Part shown: in pieces, positions 8,991 to 19,269 of the stretch
Position numbering within the stretch: position 1 is the first letter of the stretch
Layout: every line of letters starts with the position of its first letter
Assembly (NCBI RefSeq): GCF_001544835.2
Contig: NZ_FCNX02000008.1
Span: 186,001-250,000, forward strand
Length of the DNA stretch: 64,000 bases
Reading direction: 5' to 3'
DNA from: Caballeronia fortuita
GTDB lineage: Bacteria; Pseudomonadota; Gammaproteobacteria; Burkholderiales; Burkholderiaceae
Made by a program: the position numbers and the translations under genes
Notes under the pieces: model-generated
Seen by the model: the letters and a program-made list of their open reading frames with translations, nothing else
What the model was told of the DNA's origin: nothing
The model's database searches: none

Positions 8991-10152
8991 GGCCGCCCAG
9001 TTCGTCGAAGCCGCGCGCGAGCGCGGTTTCGACTGGTACGCGGGCGTGCCGTGCTCGTTTCTCACGCCGTTCATCAATTACGTGCTGCAGGACGACTCGC
9101 TGCATTACGTGTCGGCGGCGAACGAAGGCGATGCAGTCGCGTTGATCGCGGGCGTCGCGCTTGGCGGCGCGGGCAACGGAAAAGCGAAACGTCGCGGCAT
9201 CGCGATGATGCAGAACTCCGGGCTCGGCAACGCGGTGAGTCCGCTGACGTCGCTCACGTGGACGTTTCGCCTGCCGCAATTGCTGATCGTCACGTGGCGC
9301 GGCCAGCCCGGCGTGCACGACGAGCCGCAGCATGCGCTGATGGGCCCGATCACGCCGCAGATGCTCGAAACGATGGAAATCCCGTGGGAGCTTTTCCCAA
9401 CGGAAGCCGGCGAGATCGGCCCGGCGCTCGATCGCGCGACCGACTACATGGACCGCACCGGCCGTCCGTACGCGCTCGTCATGCAAAAGGGCAGCGTCGC
9501 GCCTTACGAGTTGAAGAAGACGGGCCTGTCGGGCGTGCGCGTCAATGCGCATCCTGCGAGCGTGCAGCGATACGAATGCGAGCGCGCGACGCGCCACGAT
9601 GCGCTGCGAAAGGTCATCGCCAACACGCCGAAAGACGCGACCGTCGTGCTCGCATCGACCGGATTTTGCGGCCGCGAACTCTACGCTATCGACGATCGCG
9701 CGAACCAGCTTTATCTCGTCGGTTCGATGGGCTGCGTGACGCCGATGGCGCTCGGCCTCGCGCTGTCGCGCCCGGATCTGACCGTCGTCGCGCTCGATGG
9801 CGACGGCGCCGCGCTGATGCGCATGGGCGCGTTTGCGACGCTCGGCGCGTACGGTCCGTCGAATCTCGTGCATCTGCTGCTCGACAACGGCGCGCACGAA
9901 TCGACCGGCGGCCAGGCGACGGTGTCGCGCGAAGTCGATTTCGCGTCGATCGCGTCGGCGTGCGGTTACGCGCTCGCGCTCGACGGCAACGACATCGGCG
10001 TAATCGATCGTCTCTTCGAAGCGAAAGATGTCGACGGCGCGCGTTTCGCGCGTCTGTCGATCAGGACCGGCACGCCCGCCGACCTGCCGCGTCCGAAGAT
10101 CACGCCCGAGGACGTGCGCGCGCGTCTGCAACAACACATTGGAGGCCGTTGA
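8983..10152 (+). CDS. ppd: Phosphonopyruvate decarboxylase
   Basis: A 389-residue thiamine-diphosphate enzyme that converts phosphonopyruvate to phosphonoacetaldehyde, the irreversible step that pulls the PEP mutase reaction forward. The TPP/metal motif GDG...N is seen as [12 protein letters not shown] through [13 protein letters not shown] in the C-terminal half. The N-terminal half has the [10 protein letters not shown] and [11 protein letters not shown] features of this family. It starts with GTG at 8983, overlapping the PEP mutase stop by 8 nt, and its TGA overlaps the next ATG by one base. It is co-transcribed with pepM and phnW. Confidence 0.93.
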   Translation: MIEAAQFVEAARERGFDWYAGVPCSFLTPFINYVLQDDSLHYVSAANEGDAVALIAGVALGGAGNGKAKRRGIAMMQNSGLGNAVSPLTSLTWTFRLPQLLIVTWRGQPGVHDEPQHALMGPITPQMLETMEIPWELFPTEAGEIGPALDRATDYMDRTGRPYALVMQKGSVAPYELKKTGLSGVRVNAHPASVQRYECERATRHDALRKVIANTPKDATVVLASTGFCGRELYAIDDRANQLYLVGSMGCVTPMALGLALSRPDLTVVALDGDGAALMRMGAFATLGAYGPSNLVHLLLDNGAHESTGGQATVSREVDFASIASACGYALALDGNDIGVIDRLFEAKDVDGARFARLSIRTGTPADLPRPKITPEDVRARLQQHIGGR

Positions 10153-11216
10153 TGCTGCTGCTCAATCCGGGCCCGGTCACGCTGAGCGAACGCGTGCGCA
10201 AGAGCCTGCTGCAAACCGATCTGTGTCACCGCGAACCCGAGTTCTTCGATCTGCAGGATGAGGCGCGCAAGCGTCTCGTCGCGGCTTACGAACTCGATCC
10301 GGCGGTGTGGAGCGCCGTGCTGATGACCGGCTCGGGCACCGCGGCGGTCGAAAGCATGATCGCCGGGCTGGTGCCGGAAGGCGGGCGGCTGCTCGTCGTG
10401 GAAAACGGCGTGTATGGCGACCGCATCGCGCAGATCGCGAAGCAATACGGCATCGATCACGAAGTCGTGAAGTACGAATGGATGCAGGCGCCGGACATCG
10501 ACGCGATCATCGCGCTGCTCGACACGAAGGAGTTCACCAATGTCGCGATCATCCATCATGAAACGACGACTGGCCGCTTGAACGCGATCGATCAGCTTTC
10601 GCGCGCGTGCGGCGAGCGCGGCGTCGGTCTGCTGCTCGACGCGGTGAGCAGCTTCGGCGCGGAAGCGATCGATTTCGACGGCGGCGGCATCGCGGCCATC
10701 GCGGCGACCGCGAACAAGTGCCTGCACGGCGTGCCGGGCGCGGCGTTCGTCATCGCGCGCCGCGATGCGCTGGCGCAGGCCGCGAGCCGCAACTACTATC
10801 TCGGCATCGCGCGGCTCGCGAAGCTGCAGGACGCGCGCAACACGCCGTTCACGCCGTCGGTGCACGCGTATTACGCGCTCGTCGAAGCGCTGCGCGAGTT
10901 CGAGGAGGAAGGCGGCTGGCGCGCGCGGCATCGGCGCTACGCGAAGCTGGCGGAGCAGGTGCGCGCGGGATTGGCCTCGCTCGGCATCGAGAGCGCGTTG
11001 CCGCCGGAAGAATCGTCGGTGGTGCTGCGCGCGTATCGGCTGCCGCAGGGCGTCACGTACGAAACGCTGCACGACGCGCTCAAGGCGAAGGGCTTCGTGA
11101 TCTACGCGGGGCAGGGCGGTTTGTCGAAGGAACTGTTCCGCATTTCGACGATGGGCGCACTCGATGCGAACGACATGGACCGGCTGATTTCGTCGTTCGT
11201 CGAATTGCTGCGCTGA
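10152..11216 (+). CDS. phnW: 2-aminoethylphosphonate aminotransferase
   Basis: A 354-residue PLP-dependent class V aminotransferase resembling 2-aminoethylphosphonate:pyruvate transaminases (start [15 protein letters not shown]). The PLP lysine is in TANKCLHGVPG. With PEP mutase and the decarboxylase next door, the likely direction is amination of phosphonoacetaldehyde to 2-aminoethylphosphonate rather than catabolism. A GGAGG Shine-Dalgarno lies at 10140-10144 and the ATG overlaps the previous stop as TGATG. It is the last gene of the operon and ends 11 nt from a convergent gene, with no clear terminator between. Confidence 0.92.
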   Translation: MLLLNPGPVTLSERVRKSLLQTDLCHREPEFFDLQDEARKRLVAAYELDPAVWSAVLMTGSGTAAVESMIAGLVPEGGRLLVVENGVYGDRIAQIAKQYGIDHEVVKYEWMQAPDIDAIIALLDTKEFTNVAIIHHETTTGRLNAIDQLSRACGERGVGLLLDAVSSFGAEAIDFDGGGIAAIAATANKCLHGVPGAAFVIARRDALAQAASRNYYLGIARLAKLQDARNTPFTPSVHAYYALVEALREFEEEGGWRARHRRYAKLAEQVRAGLASLGIESALPPEESSVVLRAYRLPQGVTYETLHDALKAKGFVIYAGQGGLSKELFRISTMGALDANDMDRLISSFVELLR

Positions 11217-11227
11217 GTTTGTGTCGA

Positions 11228-11662
11228 CTACTGCTTGCAGAAAATCGCCGTAATAAAGGGCGCGACGTGGTGCACGACCGCGTCGCTGCCCGCCGCGCGC
11301 ACTTTCTGCTCCACTTCGACGTCGCCGCCCCAGACGACCGCGCCATACGCCGCATCTCCGATCGGTTCGCCTTTGCCCTGCCGGAAGAGCGGATCGTCCT
11401 TCTGATACGCCACCAGCGCGTACACCTTGAATCCATACGCCGTCAGCGTCGCGCCTTTCACCGCGCGAAACGCGTTGATCGAGTTCGGCTCGACGCGCAT
11501 CGGCTTCTTTTCCAGCAGATTGTTTTCCTGCAGCGGCGCGATGAAATCGTGCGGCGTCGATTTGCAGTCGAGTTGCGCATCGAGCGCCTCGGCGTGCGCG
11601 AGCGCGCTCATCGACGCGAGCATCATCGGCAGGACAAGACGAATGGGCCGGAAGGCGATCAT
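11228..11662 (-). CDS. Small exported protein of unknown function
   Basis: A 144-residue protein with a Sec-type signal peptide (MIAFRPIRLVLPMMLASMSALAHA) and a mature part with two cysteines (LDCKSTP and IFCKQ) that could form a disulfide in the periplasm. I do not recognise the family. The frame stays open upstream into the terminator of the purine cluster; I chose the ATG at 11662 because the signal peptide begins there. It is convergent with phnW and downstream of, but probably separate from, the guaD operon. Confidence 0.7.
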   Translation of the reverse strand: MIAFRPIRLVLPMMLASMSALAHAEALDAQLDCKSTPHDFIAPLQENNLLEKKPMRVEPNSINAFRAVKGATLTAYGFKVYALVAYQKDDPLFRQGKGEPIGDAAYGAVVWGGDVEVEQKVRAAGSDAVVHHVAPFITAIFCKQ

Positions 11663-11749
11663 GGCGACGCACCGAACGTGAAGCCAGCACTTTAACGAGA
11701 TTGCATTAATTGTGCTCGAATCGTCGCCGATTGCGTGGCTCGCCATACG

Positions 11750-11773
11750 AAAACGCCCTTCGAAGGAAGGGCG
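11750..11773 (-). terminator. Intrinsic terminator of the purine cluster
   Basis: A perfect 8-bp stem (CGCCCTTC, 54-61, with GAAGGGCG, 66-73) and GAAG loop. On the minus strand the stem is followed by TTTTCG. It lies about 30 nt beyond the guaD stop. Confidence 0.75.
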
Positions 11774-11801
11774 CTCGTCTTGCGGACTGCGCAAAAGAAA
11801 C

Positions 11802-13130
11802 TCAGGCGGCCAGTTCCAGCTTCGCCGTCTTGCGCGTGTCGCGCGAATGCACGCGCTTGCCGGCCGCATAGGTTTCGAAGACCGCGCGATCGTCGCCGAG
11901 CAGCGCGAACGCGAACAGCAATTCCTCGAGCGATTCCGTGCGCGCCGTGCGGCGCGAAAGCAGCGGCGTCGCGTTCGGATCGAGCACGACGAAATCCGCT
12001 TCGCTGCCGGCGCGAAGCGTGCCGATCCTGTCGTCCAGGTCGAGCACTTGCGCCGCGCCCGTCGTCGCGAGCCAGAACATGCGCGTCGCGGTCAGATGAT
12101 GACCGGTGAGACGCGCGATCTTGTGCGCGGCGCCCATCGTCTGAAGCATGGAGAACGACGTGCCGCCGCCGACGTCCGTCGCGAGCGCGACCGGCATGTT
12201 CGACTCGCCCGCCTTCTCGAAATCGAACAGGCCGCTGCCGAGGAACAGGTTCGACGTCGGACAGTGCGAAGCCACCGCGCCCGTTTCCGCCATGCGCGCG
12301 CGATCCTGTTCGTCGAGATAGATGCAGTGGCCGTACACCGCGCGGCGGCGCAACAGGCCGTAGTGATCGTAGATGTCGAGATAGCTGCGATGCCCCGGAA
12401 AGAGGCTCTCGACCCATTTGATCTCGTCGGTGTTTTCCGCGACGTGCGTCTGGATGAACACGTCGTCGTGTTTCTTCGCAAGCACGCCGCACGCTTCGAG
12501 CTGCTCGTGCGTCGACGTCGGCGCGAAACGCGGCGTCAGCGCATATTGCTGACGGCCGCGCCCGTGCCAGCGAGCGATGAGTTCGGCGCTGTCGTCGTAA
12601 CCGGATTGCGCCGTGTCGCGCAGGAACTCGGGGCAGTTGCGGTCCATCAGCACCTTGCCCGCGATCATGCGCGTGCCGCGCGCCTCGCTTTCGGTGAAGA
12701 ATGCATCGGCGGATTGCTTGTGGACCGTGCAGTAGACGAGCGCCGTCGTCGTGCCGCACGCGAGCAGCTCGTCGATGAAGAAACTCGCCGTCTCGCGCGC
12801 GATCGACGGATTCTCGAAGCCGCGTTCGGTAGGGAACGTGTACGTGTTGAGCCAGGGCAAGAGGCCCGGCGCCGGTGACGCGATCATGTCCGTCTGCGGA
12901 TAGTGAATGTGCGAGTCGATGAAACCCGGCACGATCAGCTTGTCGCGCATCGTGTGGACGGTCGCGTCGGGCTCGAGCCTGTCGCGGATCGACGCATACG
13001 CGCCTGCCGCGACCACGTTGCCGTCCTCGACGATCAGAAGGCCGTCGGCCTCGTAGACCGCGCCATCGGCGGCATGCGCGGGGTCTTCGCGAAAGGTCAG
13101 CAACTGGGCGCGGTAGGCGGTTTGAGTCAT
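11802..13130 (-). CDS. guaD: Guanine deaminase
   Basis: A 442-residue amidohydrolase that converts guanine to xanthine. The metal motif PGFIDSHIHYPQ is near residue 70. The downstream ligands are seen in QTHVAEN, YGHCIYLD and ATDVGGGTSFSML, the last typical of GuaD. Length matches the family. It is the last gene of a leftward cluster xdhC - deaminase - NCS2 permease - guaD, which supplies xanthine from guanine. The permease gene stop is 26 nt upstream of its ATG, so co-transcription is likely. Confidence 0.93.
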   Translation of the reverse strand: MTQTAYRAQLLTFREDPAHAADGAVYEADGLLIVEDGNVVAAGAYASIRDRLEPDATVHTMRDKLIVPGFIDSHIHYPQTDMIASPAPGLLPWLNTYTFPTERGFENPSIARETASFFIDELLACGTTTALVYCTVHKQSADAFFTESEARGTRMIAGKVLMDRNCPEFLRDTAQSGYDDSAELIARWHGRGRQQYALTPRFAPTSTHEQLEACGVLAKKHDDVFIQTHVAENTDEIKWVESLFPGHRSYLDIYDHYGLLRRRAVYGHCIYLDEQDRARMAETGAVASHCPTSNLFLGSGLFDFEKAGESNMPVALATDVGGGTSFSMLQTMGAAHKIARLTGHHLTATRMFWLATTGAAQVLDLDDRIGTLRAGSEADFVVLDPNATPLLSRRTARTESLEELLFAFALLGDDRAVFETYAAGKRVHSRDTRKTAKLELAA

Positions 13131-13155
13131 GATGCAACGTCTCCGTATTGGATTT

Positions 13156-14526
13156 TCAAAGCTGCGAAAGCAGGACTAACGAGAACGCCGCGATGATCCA
13201 CATCGCGGGTTTGATTTCCTTCGCGCGGCCCGTCGCCGACTTAAGCACGACGAACGCGAGAAAGCCGTACGCGACGCCATCGGTGATCGAGTATGTGAGC
13301 GGGATCAGGATCATCGCGAGGAACGCGGGAATGGCTTCGTCGAAACGATGCCATTCGATCTTCGTGATCGCTTCCATCATGAACACGCCGACGAGCACTA
13401 GGGCGGGCGCGGTCGCGATGGCCGGCACGAGCGAGAGCAGCGGCGAAAGGAACAGGAACGGCAGGAAGCACAATCCGGCGACGACCGCGACGAGACCCGT
13501 GCGCCCGCCCGCCGAAATGCCCGCTGCCGATTCGATGTACGCGTTCGCCGGGCTCGTGCCGAGCGGCGCGGAAATGAGCGCGGAGAACGAATCGACCATC
13601 ATCGACTGGCGGATGTTGCGCGGATTGCCGTCGCGGTCGTAGAGCTTGCCGGCTTCCGATATCGCCATGAAGGTGGAGAGCGCGTCGAAGAACGACGTGA
13701 ACAGCATCACGAAGATGAACGGCCAGTAGATGACTTTCAGCGCGCCCATGAAGTCGAGCTGCATGACCGCCGAGAAGTCCGGCGCGGCGAAGAGGCCGTT
13801 CCAGTTGACGAGCGTTTTCGTGGCGATGGCGGCGGGCCAGTACGCGGTGCCGTCGCCGTAGAAGCGGCCGATCGGAATCGCGATGATCGTCGTGAACACG
13901 ATGCCGAGCATCAGCGCGCCCGTGACCTTGCGCGCGACGAGAATCGTCGTGACGGCAAGGCCGATCAGGAACGTGACGACGACCGGATTGAGCGACGCCG
14001 AGTGCACGATCGTCACCGGATCGCCGACGACGAACTTCGCGTTCACGAGCCCGATCAGGCTGATGAACAGGCCGATGCCGCACGACACCGCATGGCGCAG
14101 GTTCGCTGGAATCGCATCGACGACGAGCTTGCGCGCGTTGAACGCCGCGAGAATCGCGAAGATCACGCCCGACCAGAACACGCAGCCGAGCGCCGTCTGC
14201 CACGGCATCTTGCCGCCGTGCACCATGACGAACGCGAAGAGCGCGTTCATGCCCATGCCGGGCGCGACGAGCACCGGATTGCGCGCGTAGAGGCCCATCG
14301 CGCAACTGCCGAGAAAGCTGACGATGACGGTCGCCGTCAACGCCGCGGGAAACGGCACGCCCGCCGCCGACAAGATGCCCGGATTGACGACGATGATGTA
14401 CATCGCCGTGAGGAACGTCGTAATGCCCGCGACGATTTCGGTTTTCGTGCGCGAGCCAGCCGCGCGAATGCCGAAGAAGCGTTCGAGCGCGGTCGTGTCG
14501 CGTTGAGAAGTGGCTGTGGTTTGCAT
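13156..14526 (-). CDS. NCS2-family purine/guanine-hypoxanthine permease (AzgA-like)
   Basis: A 456-residue membrane transporter with about 12-14 hydrophobic segments. It resembles the AzgA/PbuG branch of NCS2 permeases (FFGIRAAGSRTKTEIVAGITTFLTAMYIIVVNP, quoted in part; GMGMNALFAF; LGTSPANAYIESAAGI). These proteins import adenine, guanine or hypoxanthine with protons. I used the ATG at 14526 (MQTTATSQRD); a longer frame upstream overlaps the deaminase gene and is not homologous. It sits 5 nt from the deaminase stop and feeds substrates to the enzymes on either side. Confidence 0.9.
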   Translation of the reverse strand: MQTTATSQRDTTALERFFGIRAAGSRTKTEIVAGITTFLTAMYIIVVNPGILSAAGVPFPAALTATVIVSFLGSCAMGLYARNPVLVAPGMGMNALFAFVMVHGGKMPWQTALGCVFWSGVIFAILAAFNARKLVVDAIPANLRHAVSCGIGLFISLIGLVNAKFVVGDPVTIVHSASLNPVVVTFLIGLAVTTILVARKVTGALMLGIVFTTIIAIPIGRFYGDGTAYWPAAIATKTLVNWNGLFAAPDFSAVMQLDFMGALKVIYWPFIFVMLFTSFFDALSTFMAISEAGKLYDRDGNPRNIRQSMMVDSFSALISAPLGTSPANAYIESAAGISAGGRTGLVAVVAGLCFLPFLFLSPLLSLVPAIATAPALVLVGVFMMEAITKIEWHRFDEAIPAFLAMILIPLTYSITDGVAYGFLAFVVLKSATGRAKEIKPAMWIIAAFSLVLLSQL

Positions 14527-14531
14527 CGTGC

Positions 14532-15563
<1,032 letters not shown>

Positions 15564-15596
15564 TCAGTCTTTTGGGGCTGCGAATTCGCCTGTGGG

Positions 15597-16622
15597 TCAG
15601 GCGGTCTGTTGCGACGACGCGTGGCTCGAAGCGTTGGCTTCGACCGCTTGCAGCAGTTGGGCTGCCGCTGCAACGGCGATCACTTCGGGCGCTTTGTCGA
15701 CGATGCCGTCGATGCCGATCGGACACACCATGCGCGCGATCTTCGCGGGGTCGATGCCGCGCGCCGCGAGCCGGTGTTCGAACTGCTTCTTCTTCGTGAA
15801 CGAGCCGATCATGCCGAAGAACGCAAAGTCGCCGCGCCGCAGGATGCACTCCGCGAGCGCGAGATCCACCGTGTGGTTGTGCGTCATCACGATGTAGTAC
15901 GCGTCGGGCGGCGCGCGATCGACGGCTTCGTCGGGCGCGTCGTTCGGCTCGATCGTGACGTTGTCCGGCACGAACTGCGGTGCGGGAAACGCGGCATCGC
16001 GTTCGTCGACCCAGGTGACGTGGCACGGCAGCGTCGCGAGCACGCGGATCAGCGCGGCGCCGACGTGGCCCGCGCCGAACAGCACGACCTCGAAGTCGTT
16101 CGGCGCGATGGTTTCGGTCAGCAGCGCGCCGCTTTCCTCGAAACCAGCGCCGTCCCACAGCAGGCAGTCGGCGCCGGTCGCGCCCGGTTCGGGATCCGAG
16201 AGCATGACGGCGTCGCGAAGCTCGGGATCCGGCGCGAAGGAAACGCTGCGCACGGTCGATAAACCTTGCGCCGTGCGTTTGCCGAGCGTCGTCACCCAGT
16301 TGAGATCCGCGACATCGAGCCGCTCGAACGCCAGCACGACCGCGCCGCCGCAGCACTGGCCGAGGCTCGGGCCGAGCGCGAAGCGCTCGAGCTTGCGCAT
16401 GCGCGGAGTGCGCATCCCGTCCTTCAGCACTTGCCGTGCGGTTTCGATGGCCTTCCATTCCAGATGACCGCCGCCGATCGTATAGCGCGCGTCCTCACGC
16501 GTGACGATCATCTTCGTGCCGGGCTCGCGCGGCGCGGAGCCTTCGACACGCGCGACCGTCACGAGCACGACGGCATCGCCGTGCGCGAGCAGGTGTTGCA
16601 GGTCGTTCAGCCAAACTTGCAT
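15597..16622 (-). CDS. xdhC: Xanthine dehydrogenase accessory protein XdhC
   Basis: A 341-residue XdhC/CoxI-type chaperone that binds and protects the sulfurated molybdenum cofactor for xanthine dehydrogenase. The motifs EGSAPREPGTKM, GGGHLEW and GQCCGG are clear in the N-terminal domain, and a Rossmann-type segment (VLFGAGHVG) begins the C-terminal half. It heads the purine cluster, 42 nt before the deaminase gene. The partner subunits XdhA and XdhB, which usually sit directly upstream, are not in the 460 nt before it or elsewhere in the window. Confidence 0.92.
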   Translation of the reverse strand: MQVWLNDLQHLLAHGDAVVLVTVARVEGSAPREPGTKMIVTREDARYTIGGGHLEWKAIETARQVLKDGMRTPRMRKLERFALGPSLGQCCGGAVVLAFERLDVADLNWVTTLGKRTAQGLSTVRSVSFAPDPELRDAVMLSDPEPGATGADCLLWDGAGFEESGALLTETIAPNDFEVVLFGAGHVGAALIRVLATLPCHVTWVDERDAAFPAPQFVPDNVTIEPNDAPDEAVDRAPPDAYYIVMTHNHTVDLALAECILRRGDFAFFGMIGSFTKKKQFEHRLAARGIDPAKIARMVCPIGIDGIVDKAPEVIAVAAAAQLLQAVEANASSHASSQQTA

Positions 16623-17083
16623 CGAGTGAGCTCCAGAAGTGGTCGGATGTGCGCGTGATTCGTGCGGATTTGCGTCGTCGCAGACGCTAGTTTACCGGGC
16701 GATGAACATGGCATCGCCCAGCGGGTGAAAAGCGCGACAGGCGCGCGCTTGAACGCGCGGGCGCAAGGGAACAGGGCGCGGAGCCGGAGAAGGCGGATGG
16801 TGTGCGTTGTCATGATTCGGGGAGACATTGCGGACCGGGCGCGCGTTACGCGGTTTCCGTTCGCTTCGTGAGTTGCCGTCTAGAAAAACGGGCTGCCTTC
16901 GAGCGAAACGGACTGCGCGCACGTAGATCGCCATCCAGACACGACCTTACCATCGCAATATCCCAAAAATATTGCGCGACACGTATCAAGATTATGCGGA
17001 TGCGCTGATGCGGGGAAGAAAAAGCGCGCCGGGAGGCGATGAAACGGGGAGAGCGGGCGGCACGAACGGCCGCCCGGCAAGGT
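16623..17083. other. Gene-free region between xdhC and dsbB
   Basis: About 460 nt without a convincing gene; the short open frames here are arginine-rich and lack ribosome-binding sites. It presumably holds the promoter of the purine cluster. The one notable element is an AT-rich inverted repeat CGCAATAT-N7-ATATTGCG at 16954-16976, listed separately. Confidence 0.5.
16954..16976. promoter_or_regulatory. AT-rich 8-bp inverted repeat, possible operator
   Basis: Arms CGCAATAT (16954-16961) and ATATTGCG (16969-16976) are perfectly complementary with a 7-nt spacer. The element is strikingly AT-rich for its surroundings and lies upstream of the leftward xdhC cluster. The regulator is unknown. Confidence 0.35.
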
Positions 17084-17629
17084 TTATCGAACCGCCGAGC
17101 GGAATTTGCGCTTGAGCCGCACGCTGGCCGCGACGAACACGAAGATCAGCGCGAACGCGATTAGCGACCATTGCGGCAGCGAAAGCCCGAGAATCGGCGG
17201 ATACGGCGTTTCGCACAGCCCCGCGACCTTGAACACCTGCGGCAGCCAGGTTGCGGGCGGCAGGCCGTCGACGATCGGCTGGAGCGCGTCGAAACCGCAG
17301 CTGAAGCCGGGATGCGACTGGACGTACACATGACGGATCGCGGTGACGAGTCCGCCGAGCGCGCAGATGGCGACGAGCGTTTCGAACAGCGCAATGCCGC
17401 GCCAGTTGCGGAAAGCCGCGCCGAGAAACGCGAAGATCGCGACCAGAATGAAGAAATAGCGCTGGATGATGCACAGCGGACACGGATCTTCGTTATGGAA
17501 GAACTGGAGATACAGCGCGCCGCCGACGAGACCGAGACTGATCAGACCGAGCAGCACGAGCAGGCGGCGCTCGCGGCGCATCGCCCGGTCGTCCTGATGC
17601 ATCGTGAAGTGATTCAAAGAGTTGTTCAT
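17084..17629 (-). CDS. dsbB: Disulfide bond formation protein B
   Basis: A 181-residue inner-membrane protein with four hydrophobic segments that reoxidises DsbA and passes electrons to quinone. Both periplasmic cysteine pairs are visible: CPLC at Cys50-Cys53, and Cys111 (GFSCGF) with Cys139 (GLCETPYPP). The start is taken at the first Met (MNNSLNHF); a shorter start at MRRERRLL, which fits the family length, is equally possible. It lies between a gene-free region and the amidase gene. Confidence 0.92.
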   Translation of the reverse strand: MNNSLNHFTMHQDDRAMRRERRLLVLLGLISLGLVGGALYLQFFHNEDPCPLCIIQRYFFILVAIFAFLGAAFRNWRGIALFETLVAICALGGLVTAIRHVYVQSHPGFSCGFDALQPIVDGLPPATWLPQVFKVAGLCETPYPPILGLSLPQWSLIAFALIFVFVAASVRLKRKFRSAVR

Positions 17630-17743
17630 TGTTTCGCAACGATTCGAGAAGGAAGCACCGGAGTTGCGCGGCTATCGCGGTGAATTCTAGCGCGAACGCA
17701 GAATGCGCAGAATTAGCTGCGTTCAGCGGAACGCTCGCGGCGC

Positions 17744-19123
17744 TCAGCGCGTCGTGTCCAGCACGGCTTCCACCGCGCGTCCGATCGACAGCAAGGTGTC
17801 ATCGGCGTTCGGCGCGCCCGCGAGCATCAGCCCGACAGGCGCTTCGCCGCGCGGATGGCAGGGCAGCGACAGCGCGCAGGCATCGAGAAAATTGAAGGCG
17901 GTCGGATTGCGCAGGATCAGCGCGTTCATGCGCGTGAAGGCGTCGTCGTCGGTTTCGAGATCGGCGATGCGCGGCGGCAGCACCGGCACGGTCGGGCAGA
18001 GAATCGCGTCGAAACGTTGCCAGAGCGTCGTGCGCGCGGCTTCGATCATCGCGTCGCGCGACTCGCACAGATCGATGTAGTCCGCCGCGCTCGCCGCTTC
18101 GGCGCGTTTCAGGCGCGCAAGCACGCGCGGATCGTACTCGCCGCCGCGCTCGGCCATCAGCTTGCGATGCCACGCGTGGGCCTCGATCGCGACGAGCGGA
18201 TAGCGGTTGATCTCCGGCAGCCGGTCGAGCGGCGCGAAACGCACGTCTTCGACCAGCGCGCCGGCCGCAGCGAGATGATTGACGGCCGCGGCGACCGCGC
18301 TCGCTACCGGAGCCTCGACGCCATCGGTGACGTAGTTCGTCAGCACGCCGAGACGCACGCCGTCGAGCGGACGCGTCGCGGGCACGCCGGGGTCGCGTCC
18401 CGCCAGAATGCGATCGACGAGCGCGCAGCACGCGACCGACACGCCGATCGGCCCGAACGAATCGAGCGTCTTCGAAAGCGGAACGCCGCCCTGCTTCGGG
18501 ATGCGGCTCGCGGTCGGCTTGAAGCCGGTGAGTCCGCACAGCGCCGCCGGAATGCGGATCGAGCCGCCGGTGTCGGTGCCGAGCGCGACGGCGGCCATGC
18601 CGTCCGCGACCGATGCCGCCGCGCCCGACGACGAGCCGCCCGCGATGCGCGCGTCGCCCGGCTCGCTGGCGCGCCACGGCGAGCGCGGCGTGCCGTAGTG
18701 CGGATTGAGTCCGAGGCCCGAGAACGCGAACTCGCTCATGTTGGTGCGCCCGACGAACACCGCGCCTGCGCGGCGCAGGCGCGCGACGGCCACGGCGTCG
18801 GCTTTGGCGGGCGCGGCGTCGGCGAGCGCCTTCGAGCCCGCGCGCGTCACTTCACCTTCGATATCGAAGAGATCCTTGATCGACACGGGAATGCCCGCGA
18901 GCGGAGAGAGCACGGTGCCGGCGCGGCGCAGCGCGTCGTGGGCATCGGCGGCGGCCCGGGCGTGGGCGGCATCGACATGCAGGAAAACGGTCGCGCCCTG
19001 GCCAGCCGGATCGGCGATACGTTCGAGCGCGGTCTCGATGAGCGCGCGGCTCGTCGTGCGGCCGCTTTTCAGATCGGCGGCGAGTTGGGCGAGAGGGGCG
19101 AACTGCGGCGAAGTGGTCGGCAT
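17744..19123 (-). CDS. Amidase (amidase signature family)
   Basis: A 459-residue hydrolase with the Ser-cisSer-Lys triad of the amidase signature family. The Lys is K83 in SIKDLFD, the cis-Ser is in AGGSSSG near residue 164, and the nucleophile is the Ser of GTDTGGSIRIPAA near residue 188. It resembles GatA-like amidases, but the absence of gatB or gatC neighbours and its low-specificity length argue for a free-standing amidase. The substrate cannot be told from sequence. It is transcribed leftward, 147 nt after the hemN stop. Confidence 0.88.
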   Translation of the reverse strand: MPTTSPQFAPLAQLAADLKSGRTTSRALIETALERIADPAGQGATVFLHVDAAHARAAADAHDALRRAGTVLSPLAGIPVSIKDLFDIEGEVTRAGSKALADAAPAKADAVAVARLRRAGAVFVGRTNMSEFAFSGLGLNPHYGTPRSPWRASEPGDARIAGGSSSGAAASVADGMAAVALGTDTGGSIRIPAALCGLTGFKPTASRIPKQGGVPLSKTLDSFGPIGVSVACCALVDRILAGRDPGVPATRPLDGVRLGVLTNYVTDGVEAPVASAVAAAVNHLAAAGALVEDVRFAPLDRLPEINRYPLVAIEAHAWHRKLMAERGGEYDPRVLARLKRAEAASAADYIDLCESRDAMIEAARTTLWQRFDAILCPTVPVLPPRIADLETDDDAFTRMNALILRNPTAFNFLDACALSLPCHPRGEAPVGLMLAGAPNADDTLLSIGRAVEAVLDTTR

Positions 19124-19269
19124 GGCGTCGGGCAGTGGCGTTGCCGTCTGCGAGAAGCCGGCAATGCCCGGCGCTTCGCATCGGCAGTGAGTGGATGGGC
19201 GCCGCGACAGGAAACCCGGACGCCCAAGGTGGCTGTCATTCTAAGCCACCGGCGTCGATCGGACACCGC

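Noticed and set aside
17055..17075. GC stem GGGCGGC/GCCGCCC just downstream of dsbB
   Set aside because: No U tract follows on the minus strand, and a 7-bp GC stem is expected by chance in DNA of this composition.
19228..19250. Inverted repeat GGTGGCT/AGCCACC between hemN and the amidase gene
   Set aside because: It lies upstream of hemN's stop side only loosely, has a 9-nt loop and no U tract, so neither a terminator nor an operator is supported.
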